From UMGS1613 sp963616135 (GTDB lineage Bacteria; Bacillota_I; Bacilli_A; RF39; UBA660): a stretch of DNA of 13,785 nt. The translations under genes were made by a program, and so were the position numbers. Under the pieces are notes generated by a model. It was not told where the DNA came from and ran no database searches. It saw nothing but the letters and a program-made list of their open reading frames with translations. Below are positions 1-6,207 of this stretch, piece after piece. The DNA is taken from NCBI GenBank assembly GCA_963616135.1, contig CAVEJT010000030.1, forward strand, positions 1-13,785, written 5' to 3'. Positions within the stretch are counted from its first letter, which is position 1. The number at the start of each line of letters is the position of its first letter.

Positions 1-158
1 TTGATTTTTTAATCTAGTTTTTTTATTTGATGTCTCCAAAATGGGATTCACATCAATTGATAATTCAATAGTTTTTTTGTAAAAAGAAAATTTATTTTAT
101 TAATTACCCAATATACTTTATATATCTATTTAAGATTGTAAAACATACAACCTATAAT

Positions 159-512
159 TTATTTATTATACTCTTTTAAAATCCATTTCATTATTATATC
201 AACTATATAATCAATCTCTTCTTTACTTAAATCTTTAGTTTTTTCTATACCATACCATTTATTAATACATCCTCTACAACATGTAGCAGTTGCATGTTGT
301 GCGATGAATACTGGATGTCCTTTAGTAGGTGTTTGTCTACCATCATTTTGATTTAAAGTGGCTATTCTATTAGTTATAAAATCATATGCATGGCACCTTA
401 ATTTATCAAAGCCTATACGATTTATATAATCTATATCTTTTTGATGTAATTTAAAACTACTTCTAAACTTTGATTTTGATAAATTATTCAATTGAATATC
501 TTTATTTATCAT
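159..512 (-). CDS. DUF4186 family protein
   Basis: A 117-residue soluble protein that I recognise as the DUF4186 family, whose function is not known. The signature is the stretch at residues 58-82 (GRQTP..GHPVFIAQHATATCC..C), with Cys78, Cys79 and Cys82 plus Cys40-His41, His66 and His73, which together could bind a metal; that is inference. The length matches the small single-domain form. It overlaps the 3' end of the SDR gene by 11 bases (its ATG lies inside the SDR's last codons), so the two are probably co-transcribed and translationally coupled. The ribosome binding site is weak (AAGAGAT inside the SDR gene). Downstream, a GC-poor hairpin (134-152) has no T-run, so the transcript end is unclear. 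Confidence 0.8.
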   Translation of the reverse strand: MINKDIQLNNLSKSKFRSSFKLHQKDIDYINRIGFDKLRCHAYDFITNRIATLNQNDGRQTPTKGHPVFIAQHATATCCRGCINKWYGIEKTKDLSKEEIDYIVDIIMKWILKEYNK

Positions 513-1308
513 TAAAAAAATCTCTTTTATTAAACATTGATGTTATAAATCTAAAAGCAGCTTTTCTATTAGTTAACCATTCTATTTTTTTACCATTTTT
601 AGTATTATTTAATATTCCTTTTACTAAAAAATTTGCGACAACATCTGGATAATCACCTAGTATATTATAAACTTTTTTTGTTTTTTCACTCAAATTTATT
701 TTATTTTTATTTCCTAAAGAGTTTGTTATAAAATCTGTAATCATTATATCAGGACTTAATTTTCCTATTATTATTCCAGTATTTTTTACTTTATTTTCTA
801 AAGCAAGTGCCTCTGTAAAATATGTTATTCCCCTTTTAGTTGTACCATATATAGAAAGTCCTAACATTTTAGCATCATTACTTCCATAGCCTTCAATATT
901 ATAAATAGCTCCACTACCTTGTTTTATCATAAACTCTTCTACTAATTTACAAGCTATTATAACTGCTCTTAAATCTACATCTATCATCTGATTTATTTCA
1001 GATTCTTTAAGTTCCCATATAGCTTTATCTGGTTGATTTATACCAGCATTATTAATCCATATGTCTATACTATCAAAACTAATTTTAGCAAAATTTATAA
1101 GCTTTTTTATATCAAATGAATGAATAACATTACAAACACAGTATTCAACTTTAGAATCACTTTCAATTTTTTCTAGTTCTTCTTTTGCTTCTATTAATTT
1201 TTCTTCTTCTAAATCACTTATAACTACATTTACATTGTTTCTTTTAAATGCTTTGGCCATTTCTAATCCAAGACCTCTAGCACTCCCTGTTATTACTACT
1301 GTTTTCAT
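502..1308 (-). CDS. SDR family oxidoreductase, NYC1/NOL-like active site
   Basis: A 268-residue short-chain dehydrogenase/reductase, probably cytosolic. The Rossmann glycine motif is TGSARGLG (residues 7-14), with Asp32 after the second beta strand, which in classical SDRs favours NAD(H). NNAG is at 86-89 and the catalytic YxxxK is Tyr154/Lys158. The usual catalytic-serine segment reads NIEGYGS (137-143), so the Ser lies 11 rather than 13 residues before Tyr. This resembles the NMxGxGS signature I know from the chlorophyll b reductase (NYC1/NOL) branch, although a chlorophyll substrate is implausible here. The C-terminal segment ending NKRDFF follows the bacterial family pattern. The ATG overlaps a preceding stop as TAATG. 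The substrate is unknown. Confidence 0.88.
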   Translation of the reverse strand: MKTVVITGSARGLGLEMAKAFKRNNVNVVISDLEEEKLIEAKEELEKIESDSKVEYCVCNVIHSFDIKKLINFAKISFDSIDIWINNAGINQPDKAIWELKESEINQMIDVDLRAVIIACKLVEEFMIKQGSGAIYNIEGYGSNDAKMLGLSIYGTTKRGITYFTEALALENKVKNTGIIIGKLSPDIMITDFITNSLGNKNKINLSEKTKKVYNILGDYPDVVANFLVKGILNNTKNGKKIEWLTNRKAAFRFITSMFNKRDFFNDK

Positions 1309-1400
1309 TACTCCACTTTTCCCTCTATATTTTTTATCATTGTATGCATCCTATTGTGATAACCTCTATTGCTATAAAAATTAACACCACTATTATTTTT
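1308..1400 (-). pseudogene. Possible 3' remnant of a lost gene, coupled to the SDR
   Basis: Between the Nudix stop and the SDR start a frame is open for 31 codons, from just after an in-frame TAG at 1404-1406 to a TAA at 1308-1310 that overlaps the SDR ATG as TAATG. The peptide reads SGVNFYSNRGYHNR followed by MHTMIKNIEGKVE. The composition (aromatics, Gly, charged mix) looks like a true protein C-terminus rather than AT-rich spacer, and the stop/start overlap is the same arrangement as at the glycosyltransferase junction in this window. I infer the tail of a gene that once preceded the SDR and lost its 5' part when the Nudix gene arrived. It could also be a 13-codon leader peptide (ATG at 1347-1349) or chance. 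Confidence 0.35.
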
Positions 1401-1842
1401 CTCCTATATAGTAAATAGTCTCTTTTTCATAAGGGATTTTATTATTTAAAATAGAATCTAAAATACTATTCATTTCTTCCTTTTTTATATATAACTTTAT
1501 TTTATTTAGAAACTCGTCTTTGCTACACCAACAATAATAAATACTTTCTTCATTCAATACTACATCAAAGGTATCTACATAAGAAACATAACAATACTCT
1601 TCACATAAATCACCTAAAGATTTATATTTAAATATTAAATTCAAATATTTTAAATCTATAACTTTCAAATTTGTTTCTTCTTTTATCTCTCTTTTTACAG
1701 TATCAATTAAAGTTTTATCTATATTATCTTTAGAACCTGTTACTACATACCAAAATGATTCTTTAAATTGTGGGTCATTTTCATTACCTCTTAGAAGTAA
1801 AAATTTATTTTTATAAACTATAAATGATAATATTTTTTTCAT
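1393..1842 (-). CDS. Divergent Nudix hydrolase
   Basis: A 149-residue Nudix-fold protein, likely cleaving a nucleoside diphosphate linked to another group; the substrate is unknown. The Nudix helix core REIKEET is at residues 51-57 and keeps Arg and the metal-binding glutamates. The upstream G-x5-E part is off by one residue (TGSKDNIDKT, 35-44) and the Gly after EET is replaced by Asn, so the box is divergent. The start at 1842 is chosen because GGTGAT lies five bases upstream. The longer frame would start at TTG 1869 or ATG 1860, but the TTG overlaps the predicted -10 box (1869-1874), so those codons would be at or before the transcript start. It has its own promoter behind the ZIP gene's terminator. 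Confidence 0.85.
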   Translation of the reverse strand: MKKILSFIVYKNKFLLLRGNENDPQFKESFWYVVTGSKDNIDKTLIDTVKREIKEETNLKVIDLKYLNLIFKYKSLGDLCEEYCYVSYVDTFDVVLNEESIYYCWCSKDEFLNKIKLYIKKEEMNSILDSILNNKIPYEKETIYYIGEK

Positions 1843-1868
1843 TTTATCACCATCCTTCATACCATACA

Positions 1869-1898
1869 ATTATATCATACTAGTACTAAAAAAAACAA
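1869..1898 (-). promoter_or_regulatory. Predicted promoter of the Nudix gene
   Basis: The -10 box is a perfect TATAAT (1869-1874). TTGTTT at 1893-1898 gives a fair -35 with an 18-base spacer. The -35 lies within the T-run and stem of the preceding terminator. The predicted transcript start (about 1862) leaves a leader of roughly 20 nt before the chosen ATG at 1842. Confidence 0.55.
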
Positions 1899-1911
1899 CT
1901 ATTAGTTGTTT
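1888..1911 (-). terminator. Rho-independent terminator of the ZIP gene
   Basis: On the minus strand AAACAAC and GTTGTTT form a 7-bp stem with a 5-base loop, running into eight T. The first stem bases include the ZIP stop codon TAA. The stem is AT-rich, so strength is probably moderate. Confidence 0.6.
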
Positions 1912-2665
1912 ATCCCAAAGCTATATCAAGTATCATCATTAATACAAATCCTAAAGTTGTTCCAGATACAGTTAACTTAAATTTATCATTATTGTGTGCA
2001 TCTGGCAATAATTCTTCTACTACAACATATAACATACACCCTGCTGCATAAGATAATAAATAAGGTAAGATAGGAGTTATTACATTTATAAGTAAAATAG
2101 TAATAATAGCAAAAATAGGTTCTACAGCACCTGATAAAGTTCCAATTATAAATGATTTTAACTTACTATCGCCAGAACTTTTAAGTGGCATTGATATAAT
2201 TGCTCCTTCAGGAAAATTTTGGATTGCTATACCTATACTGAGCGCTAAAGCTCCTGCGAAAGTTATTGATGTATCTCCTGATATAAGGCCTGCAAAAATA
2301 ACTCCAACTGCCATACCTTCTGGTATATTATGAAGAGTTACAACTAGTGTTAATTTAGCATTTTTACTCAATTTAAACTTTAAATTATTTAATTTTGGAA
2401 TAAAATAATCTAAAATAATTAAAGATATAACTCCTAAAACAAATCCAAGTGATGCAGGAAACCAAGAAATAATACCTTGCGATGTAGCCATATCTATAGA
2501 TGGCATTAAAAGTGACCAAATACTTGCAGCTAACATTACTCCACTTGCAAAACCAAGTAACAATTTATTTATTTTATCATTAATCTTATTTTTTAATAAA
2601 AAAACCATTCCAGAACCTAAAGTTGTTCCAACAAAGGGAATAATAATTCCAATAAAAATATCCAT
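1910..2665 (-). CDS. ZIP family divalent metal transporter
   Basis: A 251-residue integral membrane protein with about eight hydrophobic segments, of the ZIP (ZupT/GufA-like) family that imports zinc and related divalent cations. The metal-site motifs are present: HNIPEG in the fourth helix (residues 112-117), QNFPEGA in the fifth (149-155), and the later EELLPDAH (217-224). The central loop is short and has no His-rich tract. The start at 2665 is preferred over an upstream in-frame ATG at 2677, because GGAGG (2671-2675) lies five bases before it and overlaps the upstream ATG. It has terminators on both sides and so appears monocistronic. A TATAAT at 2685-2690 could be its -10 box, but no good -35 is seen. 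Confidence 0.92.
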   Translation of the reverse strand: MDIFIGIIIPFVGTTLGSGMVFLLKNKINDKINKLLLGFASGVMLAASIWSLLMPSIDMATSQGIISWFPASLGFVLGVISLIILDYFIPKLNNLKFKLSKNAKLTLVVTLHNIPEGMAVGVIFAGLISGDTSITFAGALALSIGIAIQNFPEGAIISMPLKSSGDSKLKSFIIGTLSGAVEPIFAIITILLINVITPILPYLLSYAAGCMLYVVVEELLPDAHNNDKFKLTVSGTTLGFVLMMILDIALG

Positions 2666-2730
2666 ATATTCCTCCATATTCGCTATTATATTTATATGAA
2701 TATTTTATTTTTTATAATGTTTATTAGCCT

Positions 2731-2756
2731 AAAAAAGATTGAAATTTCAATCTTTT
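2731..2756 (-). terminator. Rho-independent terminator of the 79-residue gene
   Basis: 2733-2756 is a perfect 24-base palindrome (AAAAGATTGAAA and its complement) that can fold to a stem of about 10 bp, followed on the minus strand by T6. The TGA stop of the gene at 2747-2749 lies inside the hairpin. It could also work weakly in the other direction. Confidence 0.8.
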
Positions 2757-2986
2757 GTTTGTAAATACTCTATAATCTCTTTTTTATTATTCAATCTAAA
2801 ATCTCTAATAAAATTTTCCCTACAATTTTTTAATTTTTTTTCTTTTTCCTCGATTAATAATAATACACTTTCATTTTTATCTTCTATTTGTTTTAAAACA
2901 TTTATTTCTTTTTTTAATTCATTAAACTTTAATAATTCTATAGACATTTCTTGTGTTAAATTAAATCTTATAATTTTTTCTTGCAT
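2747..2986 (-). CDS. Small charged helical protein of unknown function
   Basis: A 79-residue protein that I do not recognise. It is rich in Lys, Glu, Ile and Leu with long amphipathic stretches (about residues 15-60), suggesting one or two helices and possible coiled-coil self-association. There are no membrane segments, signal peptide or paired cysteines. The start at 2986 is chosen over an in-frame TTG at 2998 because GGAGG sits six bases upstream and overlaps that TTG. It is well supported as a gene by its own strong promoter (3029-3057), good ribosome binding site and terminator. The arrangement as a single short transcript suggests a small regulator or structural protein, but no function can be assigned. 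Confidence 0.75.
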   Translation of the reverse strand: MQEKIIRFNLTQEMSIELLKFNELKKEINVLKQIEDKNESVLLLIEEKEKKLKNCRENFIRDFRLNNKKEIIEYLQTKD

Positions 2987-3028
2987 ATAAACCTCCAAAC
3001 TGATTTATATCTTCTCTTCTATAAGTTT

Positions 3029-3057
3029 ATTTTATTATATAAGATATATTTAGTCAA
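3029..3057 (-). promoter_or_regulatory. Strong sigma-A type promoter of the 79-residue gene
   Basis: TTGACT at 3052-3057 as -35, a 17-base spacer, and TAAAAT at 3029-3034 as -10. This is the best-matching -35/-10 pair in the window. The -35 begins almost directly after the T-run of the preceding terminator. The expected leader is about 35 nt. Confidence 0.75.
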
Positions 3058-3058
3058 G

Positions 3059-3081
3059 AAAAAAAGTTAAAATTTAACTTT
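3059..3081 (-). terminator. Rho-independent terminator of the 3080-3993 gene pair
   Basis: An 8-bp stem (AAAGTTAA with TTAACTTT, 3063-3070 and 3074-3081), a 3-base loop, then seven T on the minus strand. Two bases of the TAA stop of the 124-residue gene lie in the stem. Confidence 0.75.
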
Positions 3082-3454
3082 AAATTAATCTTTTAGAATG
3101 TGTAAAACCTTCTATTCTTTCTTCATAAGCTTGTAAAGCAATAGTATCTCCTTCTATAAAAGTTGTGGCTGCCTCATTTAAAGCTTTATGACCATAAGAA
3201 AAATAATTATTAGCATTTTCTCCCTTAAATTGTGTTACAAAACTTTCTATATTATCAACCTCTTCTTCTGGTACTTTTCCCAATTTAATAGCATTTGCAA
3301 CTAAATCACCTGTATGTACTAAAAGTTCCGCAAACTCCGTATCTTTTAAAGCTCCTGTTTGTTTTCCTATATTTAATCTATTAAGTGAATTTAATATTAC
3401 ATCTGTAGGCTTTGACTCCTCCAAAGTTTGTTTATAACCATAAATATCTATCAT
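3080..3454 (-). CDS. Unknown protein, second gene of a coupled pair
   Basis: A 124-residue, acidic, probably all-helical soluble protein that I do not recognise. There is no signal peptide, membrane segment or cysteine. The middle (about residues 37-75) is a regular amphipathic helix pattern, and the region FSYGHKALNEAATTFIEGD follows. Its ATG overlaps the upstream gene's stop as ATGA, and GGAGGTAGG lies just upstream, so it is translationally coupled to the 180-residue protein. The two products may form a complex in roughly fixed ratio; that is inference from gene arrangement only. Confidence 0.8.
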   Translation of the reverse strand: MIDIYGYKQTLEESKPTDVILNSLNRLNIGKQTGALKDTEFAELLVHTGDLVANAIKLGKVPEEEVDNIESFVTQFKGENANNYFSYGHKALNEAATTFIEGDTIALQAYEERIEGFTHSKRLI

Positions 3455-3993
3455 ATTAATCCTACCTCCGCATCTTCCATAGCTCTAATGATTGGTTCTC
3501 CATCATTAGTAAAATAAGAATTATACATAGTATCTTTGCCAACAATATGACTCAAGATGTTAGTTATTAACATTTCTTCATCCAAGTCAGAATCCCCTTC
3601 ATTTCCCACTAAAAATGTAGCAAGTATTTCAGTATAAGCCAAATTCAAAGCTCTCAATCTTTCATCTGAATTAAATCCAGTAAAAGTTTTAGTACAAGTA
3701 GCCATCTGAAGTATACCTTTCATAAGTAAATTATCTATATCATAATTATCTTCTATATCCTTAGAAAACAATATTTCATTTTTAAATACATCGTAATAAT
3801 ATGTACCTTTTTTTTCAAATTTACCTATTTTACCAATTTTCACAGTTTTTAATTTTTCACTTAATCTAGATAAATTAACATCTGGTAATTTTTTATGTAG
3901 TATAGTAACTAAATCAAACATTTTACTTTTAATATCTCCATTTAAATTACTATTATTAACTAAACTTAATTTAATTAATTCTAAAGAGTCCAT
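3451..3993 (-). CDS. Unknown protein, possible inactive metalloprotease-like fold
   Basis: A 180-residue soluble protein, first of a coupled pair with an ATGA overlap. I do not recognise a named family. The stretch KGILQMAT (residues 92-99) followed by GFN....LRALNLAYTEILA (106-125) lines up, position by position, with the HELLHMAS ... GFN....LNEGYTE layout I know from short zinc metalloprotease-like proteins of gut Firmicutes. Here both His and the catalytic Glu are replaced (K-G-I-L-Q), while the flanking hydrophobic residues and the YTE are kept. I infer a pseudo-protease with a binding or scaffold role. The ribosome binding site AGGGTGAT and an extended -10 promoter support the start. Confidence 0.8.
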   Translation of the reverse strand: MDSLELIKLSLVNNSNLNGDIKSKMFDLVTILHKKLPDVNLSRLSEKLKTVKIGKIGKFEKKGTYYYDVFKNEILFSKDIEDNYDIDNLLMKGILQMATCTKTFTGFNSDERLRALNLAYTEILATFLVGNEGDSDLDEEMLITNILSHIVGKDTMYNSYFTNDGEPIIRAMEDAEVGLI

Positions 3994-4011
3994 ATCATCA
4001 CCCTAATTATA

Positions 4012-4020
4012 ATTATAGCA
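4012..4020 (-). promoter_or_regulatory. Extended -10 promoter of the 180-residue gene
   Basis: TGCTATAAT on the minus strand gives a perfect TATAAT (4012-4017) with the TGn extension, which can compensate for the absent -35. The predicted start leaves only about 12 nt before the ATG at 3993, with the AGGGTGAT ribosome binding site at the very 5' end. Confidence 0.6.
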
Positions 4021-4027
4021 TATTTTG

Positions 4028-4059
4028 AAAAAAAGAAAAGTACTTATTTACACTTTTCT
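4028..4059 (-). terminator. Rho-independent terminator of spo0A
   Basis: An 8-bp stem AGAAAAGT/ACTTTTCT (4052-4059 and 4034-4041) with a 10-base loop, followed by T7 on the minus strand. It lies about 30 bases after the spo0A stop, beyond the pilin-like tail at 4065-4094. Confidence 0.75.
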
Positions 4060-4064
4060 CATAT

Positions 4065-4094
4065 TTAATTTAGTTTAGATTTTAAAATTTCTAT
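4065..4094 (-). pseudogene. Remnant matching the 3' end of the prepilin-like gene
   Basis: Directly after the spo0A stop, and in a different frame from it, ten codons read IEILKSKLN-stop. The prepilin-like gene at 8477-9610 ends IEVSKSKLN-stop. By hand 26 of 30 bases agree with no gap across these codons. Both are followed by terminators. I infer the relic of a paralogous prepilin-like gene, or a recombination scar. A shared functional 3' element is the alternative. Confidence 0.45.
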
Positions 4095-4849
4095 CTTACT
4101 TGATGATAATCAAGTCTTAATTTATCTGCTACTGTTACTATAAATTCCGAATTAGTTGGTTTAGCCCTATCTATATCTACACTATTACCAAATATTTCTT
4201 CCATTAAGTCCCAATTACCTCTATTCCAACTAACTTCTATAGCATGCCTTATTGCCCTTTCTACTCTTGATACTGTTGTATCAAATTTTAAAGCTAGTTC
4301 TGGATATAATTCTTTTGTTATACCACCTATCATTTCTGGATGATCAAATATCATACATACACCGTCTCTTATATATTGATAACCTTTAATATGAGATGGT
4401 ATTCCTAATTCGTGTAATATTTTTGTTATAGATATTTGAATATTATTATAGTGCAAATCTATATTTTTACCATTCTTTTTCGAATTACATAAATCCAGTA
4501 TTCTTTTTTCTAAATCATCTAATTCAAATGGTTTTAATATATAATAATTAACTCCATAGTCAGATACTTCTCTTATTACTTCCTGAGTATTATAACTAGT
4601 TGCAACTATTACTTTTTTATTTATGTTATTCTTTTTCATTTGCTCTAATACATATAATCCATCGCGTTTTGGCATTATTAGATCAAGTACTATAACATCA
4701 TATTCACTGCTTTGAATTTTTTTAAATCCATCTTCTCCATCATAAGCAAATTCTTTTATTTCTATTTGCTTACTATCTTTAAAATACTCTTTTACTACTT
4801 CAATTAACTGCGCATTGTCGTCTATCATAAGAACTTTTATTTTGTTCAT
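4091..4849 (-). CDS. spo0A: Sporulation transcription factor Spo0A
   Basis: A 252-residue response regulator, the phosphorelay-controlled master switch of entry into sporulation. The receiver domain (about 1-120) has the acidic pair Asp10/Asp11, phosphoacceptor Asp56 in VLDLIMP, Thr84/Ser85, and Lys106 in the KPF motif. The Spo0A-specific DNA-binding domain (about 145-252) has HELGIPSHIKGYQY, the recognition-helix region SRVERAIRHAIEV.WNRG, and the terminal KPTNSEFI..VADKLRL. No other sporulation gene lies in the window. The start has GGAAGAG upstream. Two tandem 0A boxes (4924-4940) in its upstream region suggest autoregulation. The last codons and stop run into a sequence resembling the prepilin-like gene's 3' end, but the protein looks complete. 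Spo0A implies endospore-former ancestry, not proof that this organism sporulates. Confidence 0.97.
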   Translation of the reverse strand: MNKIKVLMIDDNAQLIEVVKEYFKDSKQIEIKEFAYDGEDGFKKIQSSEYDVIVLDLIMPKRDGLYVLEQMKKNNINKKVIVATSYNTQEVIREVSDYGVNYYILKPFELDDLEKRILDLCNSKKNGKNIDLHYNNIQISITKILHELGIPSHIKGYQYIRDGVCMIFDHPEMIGGITKELYPELALKFDTTVSRVERAIRHAIEVSWNRGNWDLMEEIFGNSVDIDRAKPTNSEFIVTVADKLRLDYHQVR

Positions 4850-4874
4850 AATTATCTCTTCCTTTTCTATAATA

Positions 4875-4880
4875 ATTATA
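4875..4880 (-). promoter_or_regulatory. -10 box of spo0A
   Basis: A perfect TATAAT on the minus strand, about 26 bases upstream of the spo0A ATG. No convincing -35 is present at 16-18 bases, which would fit a promoter that depends on an activator bound upstream, such as Spo0A itself. Confidence 0.5.
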
Positions 4881-4923
4881 CAACATACAACGCAAAGCTT
4901 CTAGAGTTTATATTATCTAGTTT

Positions 4924-4940
4924 TGTCGACTAATGTCGAA
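4924..4940. promoter_or_regulatory. Two tandem 0A boxes upstream of spo0A
   Basis: TGTCGAC (4924-4930) and TGTCGAA (4934-4940), in the same orientation and exactly 10 bases apart. TGTCGAA is the known core of the Spo0A binding site, and the one-turn spacing suits side-by-side Spo0A binding. They lie roughly 50-65 bases upstream of the predicted transcript start, a position suited to activation. I noticed no other good 0A box in the window. Confidence 0.7.
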
Positions 4941-4959
4941 TTTCTTAGAAATTTGTATT

Positions 4960-6207
4960 CTAATTTTTTTCTCCTTTAAATCCTTTTTTTACTGTATCTT
5001 TTAATCTATCAAAAAAACTTTTATTTTTCTTATGGTTACGACCATTAAGAGCTAGTTCATATACATCCAGTACCCTTTCAGCAAAATACTTTGAAGAATA
5101 TGCTTCAGAATTAATTCTTCCTTGATTTCCCATATTATTAATTTTATTTATATCTCCTATTAAAGAATTTATTTTATTTATATATTCTTTCTTATTATTA
5201 AATAATTCCCCAGTAAGACCATCTACTACTGTATTTCTAAATGCTTCATCATTTAAAGCTATTACAGGTAAGGATGCTGCCATTGCCTCAACTACAGTAA
5301 GTCCTTGTGTCTCGGTATGAGATGCAGTTACAAATATATCAGAAATGTTATAATAAACAGGAATATCATCCCAAGGAACTTTTCCTGTAAATATTACATT
5401 ATTTTGTATTTTATGCTTAACCACAAGATCCTTATATTCTTCTAAATCTGGTCCATCTCCAACTATTAATAATTTAGCATTCTTATGTTTTTTTAATATA
5501 TCTACATGTGCATCTAATAAAAATTTAATATTTTTCTCACTTGCTATACGTCCAACAAAAAGAAGTACTGTATCCTTAGTTGTTATATTTAATTGCGATT
5601 TTAATTTATTTGCTCTATCTAATGCAATTTTTTCCTTATAAAATCTATCTATCTCTATACCAGTAGGTATTATGTGTACATTTCTATCATATTTATATTT
5701 TTCTTTAAATAAATCATATGTTTTCCTTGTTGGAACAATTAATTCTTGTATAGTTTTATCACAATAAAATTTAGTTAAATATTCAACAAGTTTTTTACTT
5801 GCTCCATCAAAATGACCCTTTGTTATATAATAAACATAATCTTCATACATGGTATGATAAGTATGAACTATAGGTATATCTAATTGTTTTCCAAGTACAC
5901 GAGCAAATGTACCTATTGAAAACTCTGTTTGAGAATGTATAACATCTAAGTCCCACTCTTTAATCATTTTAACTGCTTTTATAGGATATACACTAGTAAG
6001 TCTAGAATCATATATACCAGTAGGCACTCCTGGAATTTTAAGTATTCTCTCTTTTTCGTTATAATCATATTTAAAATCCTGTAAATTAGCAGTAACTACA
6101 TAAACAGTATGACCTAGTTTTTCTAAAGCATTTTTAAGCATTACTTCACTTGTTACAAGACCACTTATATATGGAGCCCAAGTTTCTGTAAATATTCCTA
6201 TTCTCAT
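4960..6207 (-). CDS. GT4 glycosyltransferase, probably diacylglycerol glucosyltransferase-like
   Basis: A 415-residue GT-B fold glycosyltransferase of family GT4, likely membrane-associated through basic surfaces. The N-terminal domain begins IGIFTETWAPYISGLVTSE (residues 3-21), typical of bacterial alpha-monoglucosyldiacylglycerol synthases and related sugar transferases. The acceptor-side HTYHTMYEDYV is at 115-125. In the C-terminal nucleotide-sugar domain VGRIASEKN is at 218-226, and the E-x7-E motif is Glu299/Glu307 in TETQGLTVVEAMA. The C-terminus is strongly basic (KKNKSFFDRLKDTVKKGFKG), as in enzymes binding anionic membranes. The ATG overlaps the flippase-like gene's stop as TAATG, with an AAGGTGGA ribosome binding site. 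Glycolipid synthesis is the likely role; the exact acceptor is inference. Confidence 0.88.
   Translation of the reverse strand: MRIGIFTETWAPYISGLVTSEVMLKNALEKLGHTVYVVTANLQDFKYDYNEKERILKIPGVPTGIYDSRLTSVYPIKAVKMIKEWDLDVIHSQTEFSIGTFARVLGKQLDIPIVHTYHTMYEDYVYYITKGHFDGASKKLVEYLTKFYCDKTIQELIVPTRKTYDLFKEKYKYDRNVHIIPTGIEIDRFYKEKIALDRANKLKSQLNITTKDTVLLFVGRIASEKNIKFLLDAHVDILKKHKNAKLLIVGDGPDLEEYKDLVVKHKIQNNVIFTGKVPWDDIPVYYNISDIFVTASHTETQGLTVVEAMAASLPVIALNDEAFRNTVVDGLTGELFNNKKEYINKINSLIGDINKINNMGNQGRINSEAYSSKYFAERVLDVYELALNGRNHKKNKSFFDRLKDTVKKGFKGEKN

Noticed and set aside
134..152. Hairpin GATTGTA/TACAACC after the DUF4186 gene as terminator
   Set aside because: The stem contains a G-U pair in the relevant direction and no T-run follows, so termination cannot be claimed.
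470..652. Open frame on the plus strand, 60 codons
   Set aside because: It is antisense to the DUF4186 and SDR genes, has no ribosome binding site, and its composition is just that of reversed AT-rich coding sequence.
2739..2990. Plus-strand open frame of 83 codons rich in Phe and Ser
   Set aside because: It is the exact antisense of the 79-residue gene, which has promoter, ribosome binding site and terminator; the Phe/Ser bias comes from reversed Lys/Glu codons.
4939..4953. Inverted repeat AATTTCT/AGAAATT between the glycosyltransferase and spo0A genes as terminator
   Set aside because: The loop is a single base and no T-run follows on the minus strand; it overlaps a 0A box and may be chance in AT-rich DNA.
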